A stretch of 64,000 nt of DNA from an uncultured Erythrobacter sp. (lineage in GTDB: Bacteria > Pseudomonadota > Alphaproteobacteria > Sphingomonadales > Sphingomonadaceae), in NCBI GenBank assembly GCA_947503275.1, contig CANNCZ010000001.1, positions 1,488,001 to 1,552,000 of the forward strand. The letters are read 5' to 3'. The stretch's first letter is position 1. Each line of letters begins with the position of its first letter. Below are positions 42,477-52,505 of the stretch, piece after piece. Position numbers and translations under genes: made by a program. A model generated the notes under the pieces. The model was not told the DNA's origin. It made no database searches and saw only the letters and a list, made by a program, of their open reading frames with translations.

Positions 42477-43165
42477 TGGCTTTTAGGGCGGCTGTCATCA
42501 CCTTCCCCGGCTCCAATTGCGACCGCGATATGGCGGTGGCTTTGGAGGCCCTGTCGGGAGAGCCCGCGATCCGAGTGTGGCATGGCGATGCAGACCTGCC
42601 CGATGGGCTCGATTTCATCGCGCTGCCCGGCGGGTTTTCCTATGGCGACTATCTGCGCTCTGGCGCGATGGCTGCAAAAAGTCCGATCCTGCGTGCAGTT
42701 GTCGCGGCAGCGGGGCGCGGCGTGCCAGTGCTAGGCGTATGCAATGGGTTTCAGGTTCTAACCGAGAGCGGATTGCTGCCCGGTGCCTTGATGCGCAATG
42801 CTGCTCAAAACTTTGTTTGCAAAACCAGTGAATTGGAAGTCACCAGCACCGCATCACCCTTTACCCGAGGGTTCGAGGCAGGTCAGCGACTGCGCATTCC
42901 CGTGGCACATCACGACGGGAATTACTTCGCTGATGACGCGACTTTGGACGCGTTGGAGGGGGATGGTCGGATCGCATTTCGATATCTCGATAACCCCAAT
43001 GGATCGCGCCGCGATATTGCCGGAGTTTTGAGCGAGAACGGCCGTGTGCTGGGCATGATGCCCCACCCCGAACGCGCGATAGCGCCCGCCGCACACCCCA
43101 GCATGGGCGGAGACGATGGACGTAAACTTTTTGAAAATGTAATCGAAAGCCTAGTGGCCGCTTGA
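42476..43165 (+). CDS. purQ: FGAM synthase subunit PurQ (glutaminase)
   Basis: Class I glutamine amidotransferase subunit, 229 residues. The nucleophile Cys is in [11 protein letters not shown] (about 86), and the His/Glu pair is in MMPHPERAI (about 196). [11 protein letters not shown] and [10 protein letters not shown] are PurQ signatures. purL does not follow; a GGDEF-EAL gene faces it instead, so purL must be elsewhere. Confidence 0.97.
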   Translation: MAFRAAVITFPGSNCDRDMAVALEALSGEPAIRVWHGDADLPDGLDFIALPGGFSYGDYLRSGAMAAKSPILRAVVAAAGRGVPVLGVCNGFQVLTESGLLPGALMRNAAQNFVCKTSELEVTSTASPFTRGFEAGQRLRIPVAHHDGNYFADDATLDALEGDGRIAFRYLDNPNGSRRDIAGVLSENGRVLGMMPHPERAIAPAAHPSMGGDDGRKLFENVIESLVAA

Positions 43166-43193
43166 CTCAGAATGGCAACAACTGCGCTTGCGA

Positions 43194-45551
43194 TTACGCT
43201 GTCTTGCGCGCTGGCTGGTTGGGAAACAGCTTCCGTGCTTCTTCGTTCGGCATAGGCCGTCCAAAGTAGAAACCCTGGATTTTGTCGCAGCCCAGATTGC
43301 GGATCAGATCGGCCTGCTCGCGGTCCTCCACCCCTTCGGCGGTGGTGGTCATGTCGAGGCTTTTCGCCATCGCGACCACGGCGTTGATGATCGCAAAGCT
43401 CTCATTGCTGCCTTGCGCCGCGCCTTGGACGAAGGTCCGGTCGACCTTAATCGTTGAGAAGCGCAATTTGCGCAGATAACCGAGCGAGGAATACCCCGTT
43501 CCGAAGTCATCCAGCGCGACCGAACAACCCAGCGCCATCGCCTGCTCCAAGGCGTTGCGAGCAATGCTGGCGTCGCGCATGAAAATGCTCTCTGTCACTT
43601 CGATTTCGAGCCGCTCAGGACGCAATCCACTCATAGCGAGTGCATCGACAACTTCCTGATGGAAGTCGGGCTCAAGCAGCTGTTCCGGTGACACATTGAC
43701 GTTGATCTTGACGTGATCGGGCCAATTGCGCGCTTCAAGACACGCCTGACGCAGCACCCATTTGCCGATTGGCACAATCAGGCGCGTATCCTCTGCGAGC
43801 GGGATGAACTTCCCAGGGCTGACAAAGCCATGCTCACTGCTGTCCCACCGGACCAACGCCTCAAAGCTGACGATGCTTTCGCTGCGCGCATCGACCACAG
43901 GCTGGTAGTGCAGCACGAATTCATCCAGGCCAAGAGCCTTGCGCAAGGACACCTCCAACTGGCGCCGCTCCTCTGCTGAGGCGTGGAGCACGGGCTCAAA
44001 CCGGCAATGTTCGCCGCCACCGATGTCTTTTGCACGGTAAAGTGCAAGGTCAGCGTTGCGCATCAATTCTTCGACGCTGCGACCATCGCGCGGGCCGATG
44101 GCCGAGCCAACACTGGCCCCTACATAAAGCGTGTGATGATCAACTTGATACGGTTCAGTCAGAGAATCGATCACTCGGTTCGCGATGGATTTGACATAGT
44201 CGGTGTTGCTGGCGTCGCGGATGACAATGGCAAATTCATCGCCGCCCAAACGGCCAACCATCGCATTGTCGTCCGTTATCTCTTCGAGCCGAGCGGAGAC
44301 CTGCGCGAGCAGTTTGTCACCCGTCATATGGCCCAGCGAATCGTTAACTGCCTTAAACCGATCAAGATCGATCATCAGCAACGCACACCGTGTGCGCCAT
44401 TGATGCGCATAGTCCAGCGCATCGCCCAATGCCTCTGTAAGCATCAAACGGTTGGGCAGGGATGTCAGCGTGTCATAACGCGCGAGATAGGCGATCTTCT
44501 CGCTGGATTCGCGTTGTTCAGTCACATCGGAGCCGACCCCGCGAAAGCCGGTAAAGCGTCCGCGTTCATCGCGGATCGGTGTGCCAGACAACTCCCACCA
44601 GCGTTCAACACCCTTGATCGAGACCTGCACGATTAGGTTGGAGAAGTTCTCACGATTGCGCAGCCGCTCAGCCAAATCATGCAGGCTCGCAGGGAAATTG
44701 CCGCTCTCCCATTTGGGACCCGCGATCATTTCCAGCAGCGGCTTGTTCTCAATCTCGCGTTCAGTGGTTCCAAGCGCGAAGGCGAAGCGCGGGCTAACCG
44801 AGCGCACACGGCGTTGGGGATCGACCTCCCACAGCCAGTCCGCCTCGTTCTCTTCGAATTCGCGCAGCAGGAGCGAGACGACGTCTTCTTTCTCCGCAAT
44901 GCCATCCTCAGCGATGCGCGCGGTCAGGAATGTCCGCCCGACCTCGACCGTGCCGAGCACCGTTCCAACCAGGAAAATGATCATGGCACCGACCACAAAC
45001 CACTCTCCGGCCAGCGCCGGGAATAGGCTGATCGCAACGCCGACTATCGCCGCAAAGGTGACGATGCTAAACGGAGATGCGGTGTAAAAATAGACCGACC
45101 CCGCGACGAGCAACAGGACAATAACTTGCAAGGCGGCGGCCTCTTGCGCGCCTCCCATCGGCGCAAAGGCCAGCAGAGGAATCGCCCAAGCAATGCCCGA
45201 CAGGACTGCGGTCGATGCGTGCTTATAGAGCTCAGACTTGGTGATGGGTCGCTTAACGGCATTGGCCAGATTGCGATCAATCATCACGCCGCGCATCTGA
45301 ACCGCGCCTAGCCCTGCAAACCACAATCCGACCCACAAAAGCCCGACGATGGGCGCATACATCTGAGCCACAAACACAGCCAAGAGCATGTGCGAATAGG
45401 CGCGATAGAAGGTCAGTTTCGCAAGGCTCGCATATTGCAAACCGCGCAGGCGCGACCAATCGTAATCGCCCTTGTTCGTCAGGCCAAGAATGGCCGAAAC
45501 CGGCAATTCTTGCTGGATCGTAGAATGGGAAGGGGAAACTGCATCGCTCAC
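43194..45551 (-). CDS. Membrane GGDEF-EAL cyclic-di-GMP protein with PAS domain
   Basis: A 785-residue signalling protein. The N-terminal region has about six hydrophobic helices (residues 45-205) that I cannot assign to a named MASE domain with certainty. A PAS/PAC pair follows (FEENEADWLWEVDP, about 235-345), then GGDEF with an intact GRLGGDEFAI motif (about 430) and EAL with EALVRW and catalytic acidic residues in IEVTESIF and LDDFGTGYSSL. Both c-di-GMP synthesis and hydrolysis are therefore possible. It is convergent with purQ. Confidence 0.94.
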   Translation of the reverse strand: MSDAVSPSHSTIQQELPVSAILGLTNKGDYDWSRLRGLQYASLAKLTFYRAYSHMLLAVFVAQMYAPIVGLLWVGLWFAGLGAVQMRGVMIDRNLANAVKRPITKSELYKHASTAVLSGIAWAIPLLAFAPMGGAQEAAALQVIVLLLVAGSVYFYTASPFSIVTFAAIVGVAISLFPALAGEWFVVGAMIIFLVGTVLGTVEVGRTFLTARIAEDGIAEKEDVVSLLLREFEENEADWLWEVDPQRRVRSVSPRFAFALGTTEREIENKPLLEMIAGPKWESGNFPASLHDLAERLRNRENFSNLIVQVSIKGVERWWELSGTPIRDERGRFTGFRGVGSDVTEQRESSEKIAYLARYDTLTSLPNRLMLTEALGDALDYAHQWRTRCALLMIDLDRFKAVNDSLGHMTGDKLLAQVSARLEEITDDNAMVGRLGGDEFAIVIRDASNTDYVKSIANRVIDSLTEPYQVDHHTLYVGASVGSAIGPRDGRSVEELMRNADLALYRAKDIGGGEHCRFEPVLHASAEERRQLEVSLRKALGLDEFVLHYQPVVDARSESIVSFEALVRWDSSEHGFVSPGKFIPLAEDTRLIVPIGKWVLRQACLEARNWPDHVKINVNVSPEQLLEPDFHQEVVDALAMSGLRPERLEIEVTESIFMRDASIARNALEQAMALGCSVALDDFGTGYSSLGYLRKLRFSTIKVDRTFVQGAAQGSNESFAIINAVVAMAKSLDMTTTAEGVEDREQADLIRNLGCDKIQGFYFGRPMPNEEARKLFPNQPARKTA

Positions 45552-45660
45552 ACTCAGGGCGATTAACCAGCAAAGGTTAGTGCGGCGTAAAGTATTTGCC
45601 TGATTTCGAGCGGTTTATCTCAGACTTTTCGTATGCCCCTTGGCGCGTGGTAAAATGGCA

Positions 45661-47484
45661 TCATTCCACCGTTACAGATTTCGCCAGATTGCGGGGTTGA
45701 TCAACATCGGTCCCTTTGACCACCGCGACATGGTAAGCCAGCAGTTGCACAGGGATCGCGTAAACCAGCGGCGCGATCAGCGGGTGCACCACCGGCATTT
45801 CGATCGTAGCGATACAGCCCTCACCCGCTTGCGCGATCCCAGCAGCATCGGAAATCAACACCACTTGGCCGCCGCGTGCGCGGACCTCTTCCATGTTTGA
45901 GACGGTCTTTTCAAACAGCGGCCCGGATGGCGCGATAACGACCACGGGGACCTCGTCATCGATCAAAGCGATGGGGCCGTGTTTCATCTCTCCCGACGCG
46001 TAACCCTCTGCATGAATGTAGCTGATTTCCTTGAGTTTTAACGCCCCTTCGAGCGCGAGCGGAAAGTCCTGTCCGCGCCCCAGATAAAGCACATCGCGCG
46101 CCGGTGCGATCAAAGGCGCCATCGCTGCAATATCATCATCATGAGCGAGCGCTGCGTTCAGTGCGGCTGGCGCTTCGAGCAGGTGGGCAACGACGTCTTT
46201 CTCTTGCTCGCGAGTCAATCGCCCTTTCTTCACTGCCGTATGGGCGGCGAGCGCGGCAAGCACCGCGAGTTGACATGTAAATGCCTTGGTCGACGCAACG
46301 CCGATCTCTGGCCCCGCATGCGTGGGTAGCAACAGATCGGCTTCTCGCGCCATGGAGCTGGTCGGAACGTTCACGACAACGCCGATAGTCTGCCCCTCTG
46401 CCTTGCAATGGCGCAAGGCTGCAAGCGTGTCGGCTGTTTCACCACTTTGGGAGATAAACAGCGCGAGTCCGCCCTCCTCCAACACCGGTTCGCGGTAACG
46501 GAATTCGGATGCGACATCGATATCGACGGGAACGCGGGCAAATTGCTCAAACCAATATTTCGCAACCAAACCAGCATAATAGGATGTGCCGCATGCGACG
46601 ATAGTCAGGCGGCGAATGCTTGAGATATCAAAATCGAGCTGAGGCAGAACGACTGAGTTATCTTCGCGCCGCAAGTAGGATGAGAGCGTCTGGGTGACCA
46701 CGGTGGGCTGCTCAAATATCTCTTTTTGCATGAAGTGGCGGTAATTGCCCTTTTCCACCGCAGCGGCGGATGCGCCTGATGCTTGCACTGGGCGGAAGGT
46801 TTCAAGGCCATCCTTGTCAAAAATCTGCGCACGATCAGCGCGAATAATCGCCCAGTCGCCTTCTTCGAGATAGGTGATCCGCTGTGTTAACGGAGCCAGC
46901 GCCAAGGCGTCTGAGCCAAAAAACATCTCGCCTTCGCCATGCCCGATTACCAAAGGCGAACCGAGCCGAGCCCCAATCAATAGGTCAGGATACGCCCGAA
47001 ATGTGATCGCCAATGCGAATGCGCCGCGCAATCGAGGCAAAACGGTACGCACCGCATCTTCTGGCCCTGCTCCGCCTTCAATCTCGCGTGAGACAAGATG
47101 CGCCACCACTTCGCTATCGGTTTCGCTTTCAAAACTGCGGCCATCTTTGTCCAATTCGGCACGCAGCTCTTTGAAATTCTCGATAATGCCATTGTGCACA
47201 ATCGCGACTTCGCTGGTCGCGTGCGGGTGCGCATTCGCATTTGTCGGAGCGCCGTGCGTGGCCCAGCGCGTGTGGGCAATACCAATATTGCCGGGCGCGG
47301 GATCATTTTCGAGCACGCCGACAAGGTTCATCAGTTTCCCTTGCGCGCGCCGCCGCTCCATCGCGCCATCGTTTAAGGTGCAAATCCCGGCGCTGTCATA
47401 GCCACGATATTCCATCCGGCGCAGGCCATCGACCAGCCGGTCCGCAACGGCCTGTGAACTCACGATCCCGATAATGCCGCACAT
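45661..47484 (-). CDS. glmS: Glutamine-fructose-6-phosphate aminotransferase
   Basis: First enzyme of UDP-GlcNAc synthesis, 607 residues. Cys2 of MCGIIGIV is the glutaminase nucleophile, followed by HTRWATHGAPT and HNGIIENF. The two SIS isomerase domains carry ACGTSYYAGLVAKYW, SQSGETADTLAALR, and the C-terminal NLAKSVTVE. No ribozyme-like leader is evident in the short upstream region. Confidence 0.97.
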   Translation of the reverse strand: MCGIIGIVSSQAVADRLVDGLRRMEYRGYDSAGICTLNDGAMERRRAQGKLMNLVGVLENDPAPGNIGIAHTRWATHGAPTNANAHPHATSEVAIVHNGIIENFKELRAELDKDGRSFESETDSEVVAHLVSREIEGGAGPEDAVRTVLPRLRGAFALAITFRAYPDLLIGARLGSPLVIGHGEGEMFFGSDALALAPLTQRITYLEEGDWAIIRADRAQIFDKDGLETFRPVQASGASAAAVEKGNYRHFMQKEIFEQPTVVTQTLSSYLRREDNSVVLPQLDFDISSIRRLTIVACGTSYYAGLVAKYWFEQFARVPVDIDVASEFRYREPVLEEGGLALFISQSGETADTLAALRHCKAEGQTIGVVVNVPTSSMAREADLLLPTHAGPEIGVASTKAFTCQLAVLAALAAHTAVKKGRLTREQEKDVVAHLLEAPAALNAALAHDDDIAAMAPLIAPARDVLYLGRGQDFPLALEGALKLKEISYIHAEGYASGEMKHGPIALIDDEVPVVVIAPSGPLFEKTVSNMEEVRARGGQVVLISDAAGIAQAGEGCIATIEMPVVHPLIAPLVYAIPVQLLAYHVAVVKGTDVDQPRNLAKSVTVE

Positions 47485-47591
47485 TGTCCTGATCTTCCCT
47501 ATGAATTAGCGCGAAAGGGCCAAAAAATGATGGCCGTGCCGTTAGCGCCTTAATGTTGAATAGAAGTTGACGAAAGGGCTGCGTTGCCGCC

Positions 47592-48524
47592 TCAAGCTTT
47601 TGCGGGCTGCGTTGCCGGTTTCAACCCATCTCGCCACAGATAAAGGCCGGCTGCAATAATCAACGTCGCCCCCACCAATGTGTAGGCATCGGGCACGTCG
47701 TCGAAAAACAGCCAACCCATGATAACCGCGACCAACATCTGGACATAGATCGCTGGGGCCACCTGCGCAGCGCCGGCACGGCTCGTGCCGATATAGGCCA
47801 GCCAATGCGCTGCACTGGCAGTGACAGCGACAAACGCACAGCGCGCCACCACGTCCCAAGTGGGCCAGCCGAAATCGAGCGACGGTTCGCCGGAAAACTT
47901 CGCAGTGAGCGCGACGACAACAAGGATCGGCACACTCAAAGCAGCGACAAACACTTGCATCGACAAAGCACTGCCCTGCCCTGCGCTGGCCCGGTTGCTG
48001 ACCATCAACAATGCAAAGAATGTCGCCGATACAAGCGGCAAGAGTGCCCCCCATCCGAGCAGCGCCAGATTGGGGCGCAATATGATCGCCACGCCAACCA
48101 GCGCGATGACCGATATGCCATAGACCTTTGGCTTGACCTTTTCGCCCAGCAGCAGCCCCGCCAATATCTGCGTCAGGATCGGCGCAAGGAAAGCGATCGC
48201 CATCGCTTCTGCCAAAGGCATGATGTAAATCGCGGAGAAGAAACACACCGAAGCGAGTGCAAGACAGGTGCCCCGAGCGACTTGCAGCCACGGTTTTTGT
48301 GGCACGAATGCGCGCGGCCCCTCACTGCGCCACAACAGCACTGATAGGCCCATCGCTCCGAATGCAAATCGCAACACTGCCACTGCGTAAGGGGGCCAAT
48401 CGCCCGCCATACTCTTGACCACCGCATCGCCCATTGAGAGCACCGCAAACCCCGCCACAGCATAGCCGAGCCCGCTGCGTTCCACCGGCGTCATCGCGTC
48501 ATTCCAGTGCCAAGGATCATGCAT
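47592..48524 (-). CDS. EamA-family (DMT) transporter
   Basis: Ten-helix drug/metabolite transporter of about 310 residues, built from two EamA repeats (GYAVAGFAVLSMGDAVVKSM onward, and ATFFALLMVSNRASAG onward). The conserved VPLAEAxAI-type stretch at the end of repeat 1 reads IMPLAEAMAIAFLAPI. ATG 48494 is an alternative start. The substrate is unknown. It is 107 nt downstream of glmS; there is no evidence of a shared transcript. Confidence 0.88.
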   Translation of the reverse strand: MHDPWHWNDAMTPVERSGLGYAVAGFAVLSMGDAVVKSMAGDWPPYAVAVLRFAFGAMGLSVLLWRSEGPRAFVPQKPWLQVARGTCLALASVCFFSAIYIMPLAEAMAIAFLAPILTQILAGLLLGEKVKPKVYGISVIALVGVAIILRPNLALLGWGALLPLVSATFFALLMVSNRASAGQGSALSMQVFVAALSVPILVVVALTAKFSGEPSLDFGWPTWDVVARCAFVAVTASAAHWLAYIGTSRAGAAQVAPAIYVQMLVAVIMGWLFFDDVPDAYTLVGATLIIAAGLYLWRDGLKPATQPAKA

Positions 48525-48584
48525 CCCCGTGCGCCAAGCCCCCTCGAAACGCAAGCCGTGTGAGTGCCCACAGACCAGCGTCAA

Positions 48585-48909
48585 TCCGAGTTAACGTGCT
48601 CAGCATGGTAAAGGCGCATTTAACGCGTAGGTCGGCGCATTTCTTTCATCGCCGCCGTGTTAACAAACGTATCGGGCTTTTCCCTTACAACCGGCCCATG
48701 CAAAGATAATGAATGAATTTAGGAGCTTGGAGGGCACCCTTCCCTCCCATGGTCTCTATCGGGCCCATCACTTCCCCTCGAACCCAACGTGGGTGCCTTT
48801 CGGAAAAAATTAAGGTTTCCCATTTATTCACCTTATTTCGAGAGGCGGACTTCGTGAACTATCGCGATGGACGCAATTGGATTTGAATTAGAGCCTCGGG
48901 GGCTAGGTT
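48585..48909. promoter_or_regulatory. Intergenic region upstream of cpaF
   Basis: No gene is supported in these 325 nt. A GGAGGG/CCCTCC inverted repeat (48729-48734 with 48742-48747) and an AT-rich tract (48805-48840) are the only features I see. The tract is placed as a promoter region for cpaF would be, but no clear -35/-10 pair can be picked. The sequence just before the cpaF start (GGGGGCTAGG) is a usable ribosome-binding site. Confidence 0.35.
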
Positions 48910-50451
48910 ATGAGCGCATTCGGCAAAAAAGGCGGCGCGGGCGGTATGCGTCCGGGTGCAAAGCCTGCATTTGGCGTGGCGCGGCCGATGAAAAGCGGCG
49001 GTGCAAAATCTGACGAAGCGGAAGGTGGCGAGCAGTTCCCGCCAATCCCAGGCGAAGAAAAAGCCGAGGCTCCCAAGCCCAAGCCAAAATCCAAAGCCGC
49101 AGGGTCCGGCAATGCCACCGCAAGCGCGATGGACCGCCTGACAGAGCGCATGAACGCAACCAACGCTGCCGAATCAGAGGCTGGCGGGTTCGAAGCGTCT
49201 GTTCACAAGATTAAAGAGCAGGTGCTCCCGCGCCTTCTCGAACGGGTTGATCCCGAAGCCGCCGCGACGCTTTCGAAAGAAGAGTTGTCCGAAGAATTCC
49301 GCCCGATCATCATGGAAGTGCTGGCCGAGCTGAAAGTCACACTGAACCGGCGCGAGCAATTCGCGCTGGAAAAAGTGCTTATCGACGAATTGCTTGGCTT
49401 TGGCCCTCTTGAAGAACTGCTCGGTGACCCGGACGTGTCCGATATTATGGTCAACGGCCCGGACCAGACTTACATCGAGAAAAAGGGTAAGCTGACCATC
49501 GCACCGATCCGGTTCCGCGATGAACAGCACCTTTTCCAGATCGCACAACGGATCGTGAACCAAGTTGGCCGCCGCGTCGACCAAACCACGCCGCTGGCCG
49601 ATGCTCGTTTGAAAGACGGCTCTCGTGTGAACGTTATCGTTCCGCCGCTGTCACTGCGCGGCACTGCGATCTCCATTCGTAAATTCTCTGAGAAGCCGAT
49701 CACCTTGGACATGCTCAAGGAATTTGGTTCGATGTCTGAAAAGATGTGTACCGCGCTGAAAATTGCGGGCGCATGCCGAATGAACATCGTTATTTCCGGC
49801 GGTACGGGTTCTGGTAAAACAACCATGCTCAACGCTCTGTCAAAGATGATTGATCCGGGCGAACGTGTGCTGACGATTGAGGATGCCGCGGAACTTCGCT
49901 TGCAACAGCCACACTGGCTGCCGCTCGAAACGCGTCCCCCTAACCTTGAAGGGCAAGGCGCGATTACGATTGGTGACCTTGTGAAGAACGCCCTGCGTAT
50001 GCGTCCTGACCGGATCATCCTGGGTGAGATTCGTGGCGCTGAATGTTTCGACCTTCTCGCCGCGATGAACACGGGCCACGATGGTTCGATGTGTACGCTC
50101 CACGCCAACTCTCCGCGTGAGTGCCTTGGCCGGATGGAAAACATGATTTTGATGGGTGACATCAAGATCCCGAAACAGGCGATTTCCACCCAGATCGCGG
50201 AATCCGTCGACCTGATCGTTCAGGTGAAACGTCTGCGTGATGGTTCACGCCGCACCACTGACATCACTGAGGTGATCGGGATGGAAGGCGATGTGATCGT
50301 TACGCAGAACCTGTTCAAATTCGAATATCTCGATGAGAGTGAAGACGGCAAGATTATGGGCGAATTCCGCTCATCCGGCCTGCGCCCCTATACCCTTGAA
50401 AAAGCTCGTCAATATGGGTTTGATCAGGCGTATTTGGAAGCTTGCTTGTAA
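48910..50451 (+). CDS. cpaF: CpaF/TadA-type secretion ATPase
   Basis: Hexameric ATPase driving Flp/Tad pilus assembly, 513 residues. A disordered Gly/Lys/Pro-rich N-terminus (1-75) precedes the conserved N-terminal domain (KIKEQVLPRLLERVD) and the ATPase core: Walker A GGTGSGKTT (about 297), the Asp box ERVLTIEDAAEL, Walker B-type RIILGEIRGAE and the His box TGHDGSMCTLHANSPRE. No cpa/tad partners lie on either side in this window, so the rest of the locus must be elsewhere. Confidence 0.95.
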   Translation: MSAFGKKGGAGGMRPGAKPAFGVARPMKSGGAKSDEAEGGEQFPPIPGEEKAEAPKPKPKSKAAGSGNATASAMDRLTERMNATNAAESEAGGFEASVHKIKEQVLPRLLERVDPEAAATLSKEELSEEFRPIIMEVLAELKVTLNRREQFALEKVLIDELLGFGPLEELLGDPDVSDIMVNGPDQTYIEKKGKLTIAPIRFRDEQHLFQIAQRIVNQVGRRVDQTTPLADARLKDGSRVNVIVPPLSLRGTAISIRKFSEKPITLDMLKEFGSMSEKMCTALKIAGACRMNIVISGGTGSGKTTMLNALSKMIDPGERVLTIEDAAELRLQQPHWLPLETRPPNLEGQGAITIGDLVKNALRMRPDRIILGEIRGAECFDLLAAMNTGHDGSMCTLHANSPRECLGRMENMILMGDIKIPKQAISTQIAESVDLIVQVKRLRDGSRRTTDITEVIGMEGDVIVTQNLFKFEYLDESEDGKIMGEFRSSGLRPYTLEKARQYGFDQAYLEACL

Positions 50452-50482
50452 TTCTTCTGGGCGCAGCCAAACATGGCTGCGC

Positions 50483-50737
50483 CTAAAGATTCCCCAGCAC
50501 AACCGGCAGGCTTGTCGCGAGCAATCCGCCGCCTATAATTGCGGCACCGACGAACAGGTTAGTCCATGGGACCCAGCCGACACGCTCTAACCGTTCGAGT
50601 GAACGGCGCGCATTGCGCACCCGCTCCATAACTAGACAAAACCCCGCAAACACCCAGCAACCAAGACCCGATAGCGCGAGGATCGCAGCATCGCTGGCAA
50701 AGTTGAGTTGGCGAAGAAATTCCATGATCGCCGTCAT
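50483..50737 (-). CDS. Small two-helix membrane protein
   Basis: I do not recognise a family. ATG 50737 gives 84 residues with two hydrophobic segments (about 16-34 and 60-82) joined by an Arg-rich loop (ERVRNARRSLERLERVG). A longer frame upstream overlaps the divergent transporter and is less likely. It is convergent with cpaF (gap about 30 nt). Confidence 0.6.
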   Translation of the reverse strand: MTAIMEFLRQLNFASDAAILALSGLGCWVFAGFCLVMERVRNARRSLERLERVGWVPWTNLFVGAAIIGGGLLATSLPVVLGNL

Positions 50738-50789
50738 GTAGTCACGCACGTGCCTTGCGCAAACCCGTAGCGCCCCTAAAGCCAACACT

Positions 50790-51716
50790 ATGGATGGCTC
50801 CGTCGCCCGCCCTCGCCCGTTTTTGGCTCTCGGCCTGCGTCTGGCTACCGCAGGCACCCTTGCGACCATGGCGATGCTGGTCAAACTGGCTGGCGAACGC
50901 GGCGCGCATCTCGCGGAATTGGTGTTTTGGCGTCAGGCTATCACCTTGGTCTGCATCGTCGGATTGCTGGCTGCCTTGGGTAAGCTTTCCACTATCAAGA
51001 CACAGCGTTTTGGCGCCCATAGCAGGCGCGCGATCTTTGGCATTGTCGGCATGTTCTTCGTCTATGGCGCGGTCATGCTGCTTCCTCTGGCCGAGGCGAC
51101 CGCGATCAGTTTCACCGCGCCGTTTTTCGCGGTGATGCTGTCGGTCATCTTGTTTCGCGACAAAGTGGGGCTCTATCGCTGGGGCGCGGTGGTGTTGGGG
51201 TTTGCAGGTGTGCTTGTCCTGACACAGCCCGGCTTTGGACTTGGCATGGAAGGGTCGATTGATCCATTTGGAGCGGCCGTCGGCCTGATCGCCGCATTTT
51301 TGGTGGCGACCATCAGCATCCAGATACAAGACCTCAACAAAACCGAAGCGCCATGGAGCATCGTCTTCTGGTTCGTCGCACTCACCACCCCGTTAGTGGC
51401 GCTAGCGCTGCCCTTTGTGTTTCAGCCGCATGATCTGGAGACGTGGGGCATCATCATCGCCATGTCGCTATGCGGTGCGTTGGCGCAGATCCTTTTGACT
51501 AGCTCGCTTCGGTTTGGGTCGGCGGGCGTGATCTTGCTGATGGATTACACCGCATTGTTGTGGGCGACATATTACGGATTTACCGTCTTTGACCGCGCGC
51601 CGCCTGCGACTTTATGGCTTGGCGCTCCGCTCATCATTGGTGCAGGGCTACTCATCGCATGGCGCGAGCGGCAACTGGCAATGGAGCGGCAAAAGAGCGA
51701 TATCGCTATCGGATAG
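50790..51716 (+). CDS. EamA-family (DMT) transporter
   Basis: A 308-residue DMT transporter with ten predicted helices and two EamA repeats. LPLAEATAISFTAPFFAVMLSV ends repeat 1 and LLMDYTALLWATYYGF lies in repeat 2. It is distinct from the transporter at 47592-48524 and on the opposite strand. The substrate is unknown. Confidence 0.88.
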   Translation: MDGSVARPRPFLALGLRLATAGTLATMAMLVKLAGERGAHLAELVFWRQAITLVCIVGLLAALGKLSTIKTQRFGAHSRRAIFGIVGMFFVYGAVMLLPLAEATAISFTAPFFAVMLSVILFRDKVGLYRWGAVVLGFAGVLVLTQPGFGLGMEGSIDPFGAAVGLIAAFLVATISIQIQDLNKTEAPWSIVFWFVALTTPLVALALPFVFQPHDLETWGIIIAMSLCGALAQILLTSSLRFGSAGVILLMDYTALLWATYYGFTVFDRAPPATLWLGAPLIIGAGLLIAWRERQLAMERQKSDIAIG

Positions 51717-51751
51717 TGGCTAACCCGATTGGCCAATTGAAAGGTACCCAT

Positions 51752-51883
51752 ATGACCCGCAAACTTATAATAGCTTCCGCGCTCGCTGCGCTCACCATCA
51801 CAACCGCCGCTTGCAACACCGTTCAGGGGCTTGGCCGCGACATTGAATCGGTCGGACGCGAAGGCGAAGAAGTCATCAACTAA
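51752..51883 (+). CDS. Entericidin-like small lipoprotein
   Basis: A 43-residue EcnA/B-type protein: signal sequence MTRKLIIASALAALTITTAA, lipobox Cys21 and the conserved core NTVQGLGRDIESVGREGEE. GAAAGG precedes ATG 51752. In enteric bacteria entericidins are an antidote/toxin pair; in alphaproteobacteria single copies are common and their role is not established. Confidence 0.85.
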   Translation: MTRKLIIASALAALTITTAACNTVQGLGRDIESVGREGEEVIN

Positions 51884-51895
51884 GCGCTTCGGTTT

Positions 51896-52495
51896 TCAGT
51901 CTGGGCAGTAAACTAGTAGCAGATTGTTGGCGGGCATTTCATGGCGCGCCATGCGGTTCATGCCATGCCTTGTGGCAACTGCGTCGATGTCTTCCAATTG
52001 GCGAATGCCCCAGCGCGGATCGCGTGCCCGCAACCCTTCATCAAATGAGATGTTGGACGGGGCCGCCTCAACACCGGTTTCAAAAAATGGGCCATAGAGA
52101 ATAAGCGGCGCGTCCTGTCCGCTAAGGGTTTGGGCTGCTCCCTGAAACAGGCCCTCTGCGACTTCAAACGGCGCAATGTGGATCATATTGCAGCACACGA
52201 TCGCATCCGCAGTGCGCATTTCCCAGCTGTCCGGCGTGCTCGCATCGAGCACTATCGGAATGCGCAGATTTAACCCCTCATACTCCGCTTTATAGGCAAG
52301 GATTGAGGCAATCGCCTCCCGGTCCGGATCACTGGGCTGCCAATCGAGATCGGCAAACTGGTCTGCGAAATACAGCGCATGCTCACCCGAGCCCGAGGCA
52401 ATCTCCAGCACCACGCCAGTCGGCGGTAAGACTTCTTGCAAAACGTCCGCAATCGCCTCTCGATTGCGCAGCGTGGCGGGAGCATGTTTCTTCAC
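51896..52495 (-). CDS. DUF938 family SAM-dependent methyltransferase-like protein
   Basis: A 199-residue DUF938 protein. The SAM-binding motif is VVLEIASGSGEHALYFA (about 27-43), with CNMIHIAPFEVAEGL and LYGPFFETG as further family blocks. I take GTG 52495, 10 nt after the upstream ligase stop; longer frames read into that gene. Substrate unknown. Confidence 0.85.
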   Translation of the reverse strand: MKKHAPATLRNREAIADVLQEVLPPTGVVLEIASGSGEHALYFADQFADLDWQPSDPDREAIASILAYKAEYEGLNLRIPIVLDASTPDSWEMRTADAIVCCNMIHIAPFEVAEGLFQGAAQTLSGQDAPLILYGPFFETGVEAAPSNISFDEGLRARDPRWGIRQLEDIDAVATRHGMNRMARHEMPANNLLLVYCPD

Positions 52496-52505
52496 CTGGC
52501 AGCGC

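Noticed and set aside
45661..47484. glmS ribozyme or riboswitch upstream
   Set aside because: Only 50 to 110 nt lie upstream, with no recognisable ribozyme core; this element is typical of Firmicutes.
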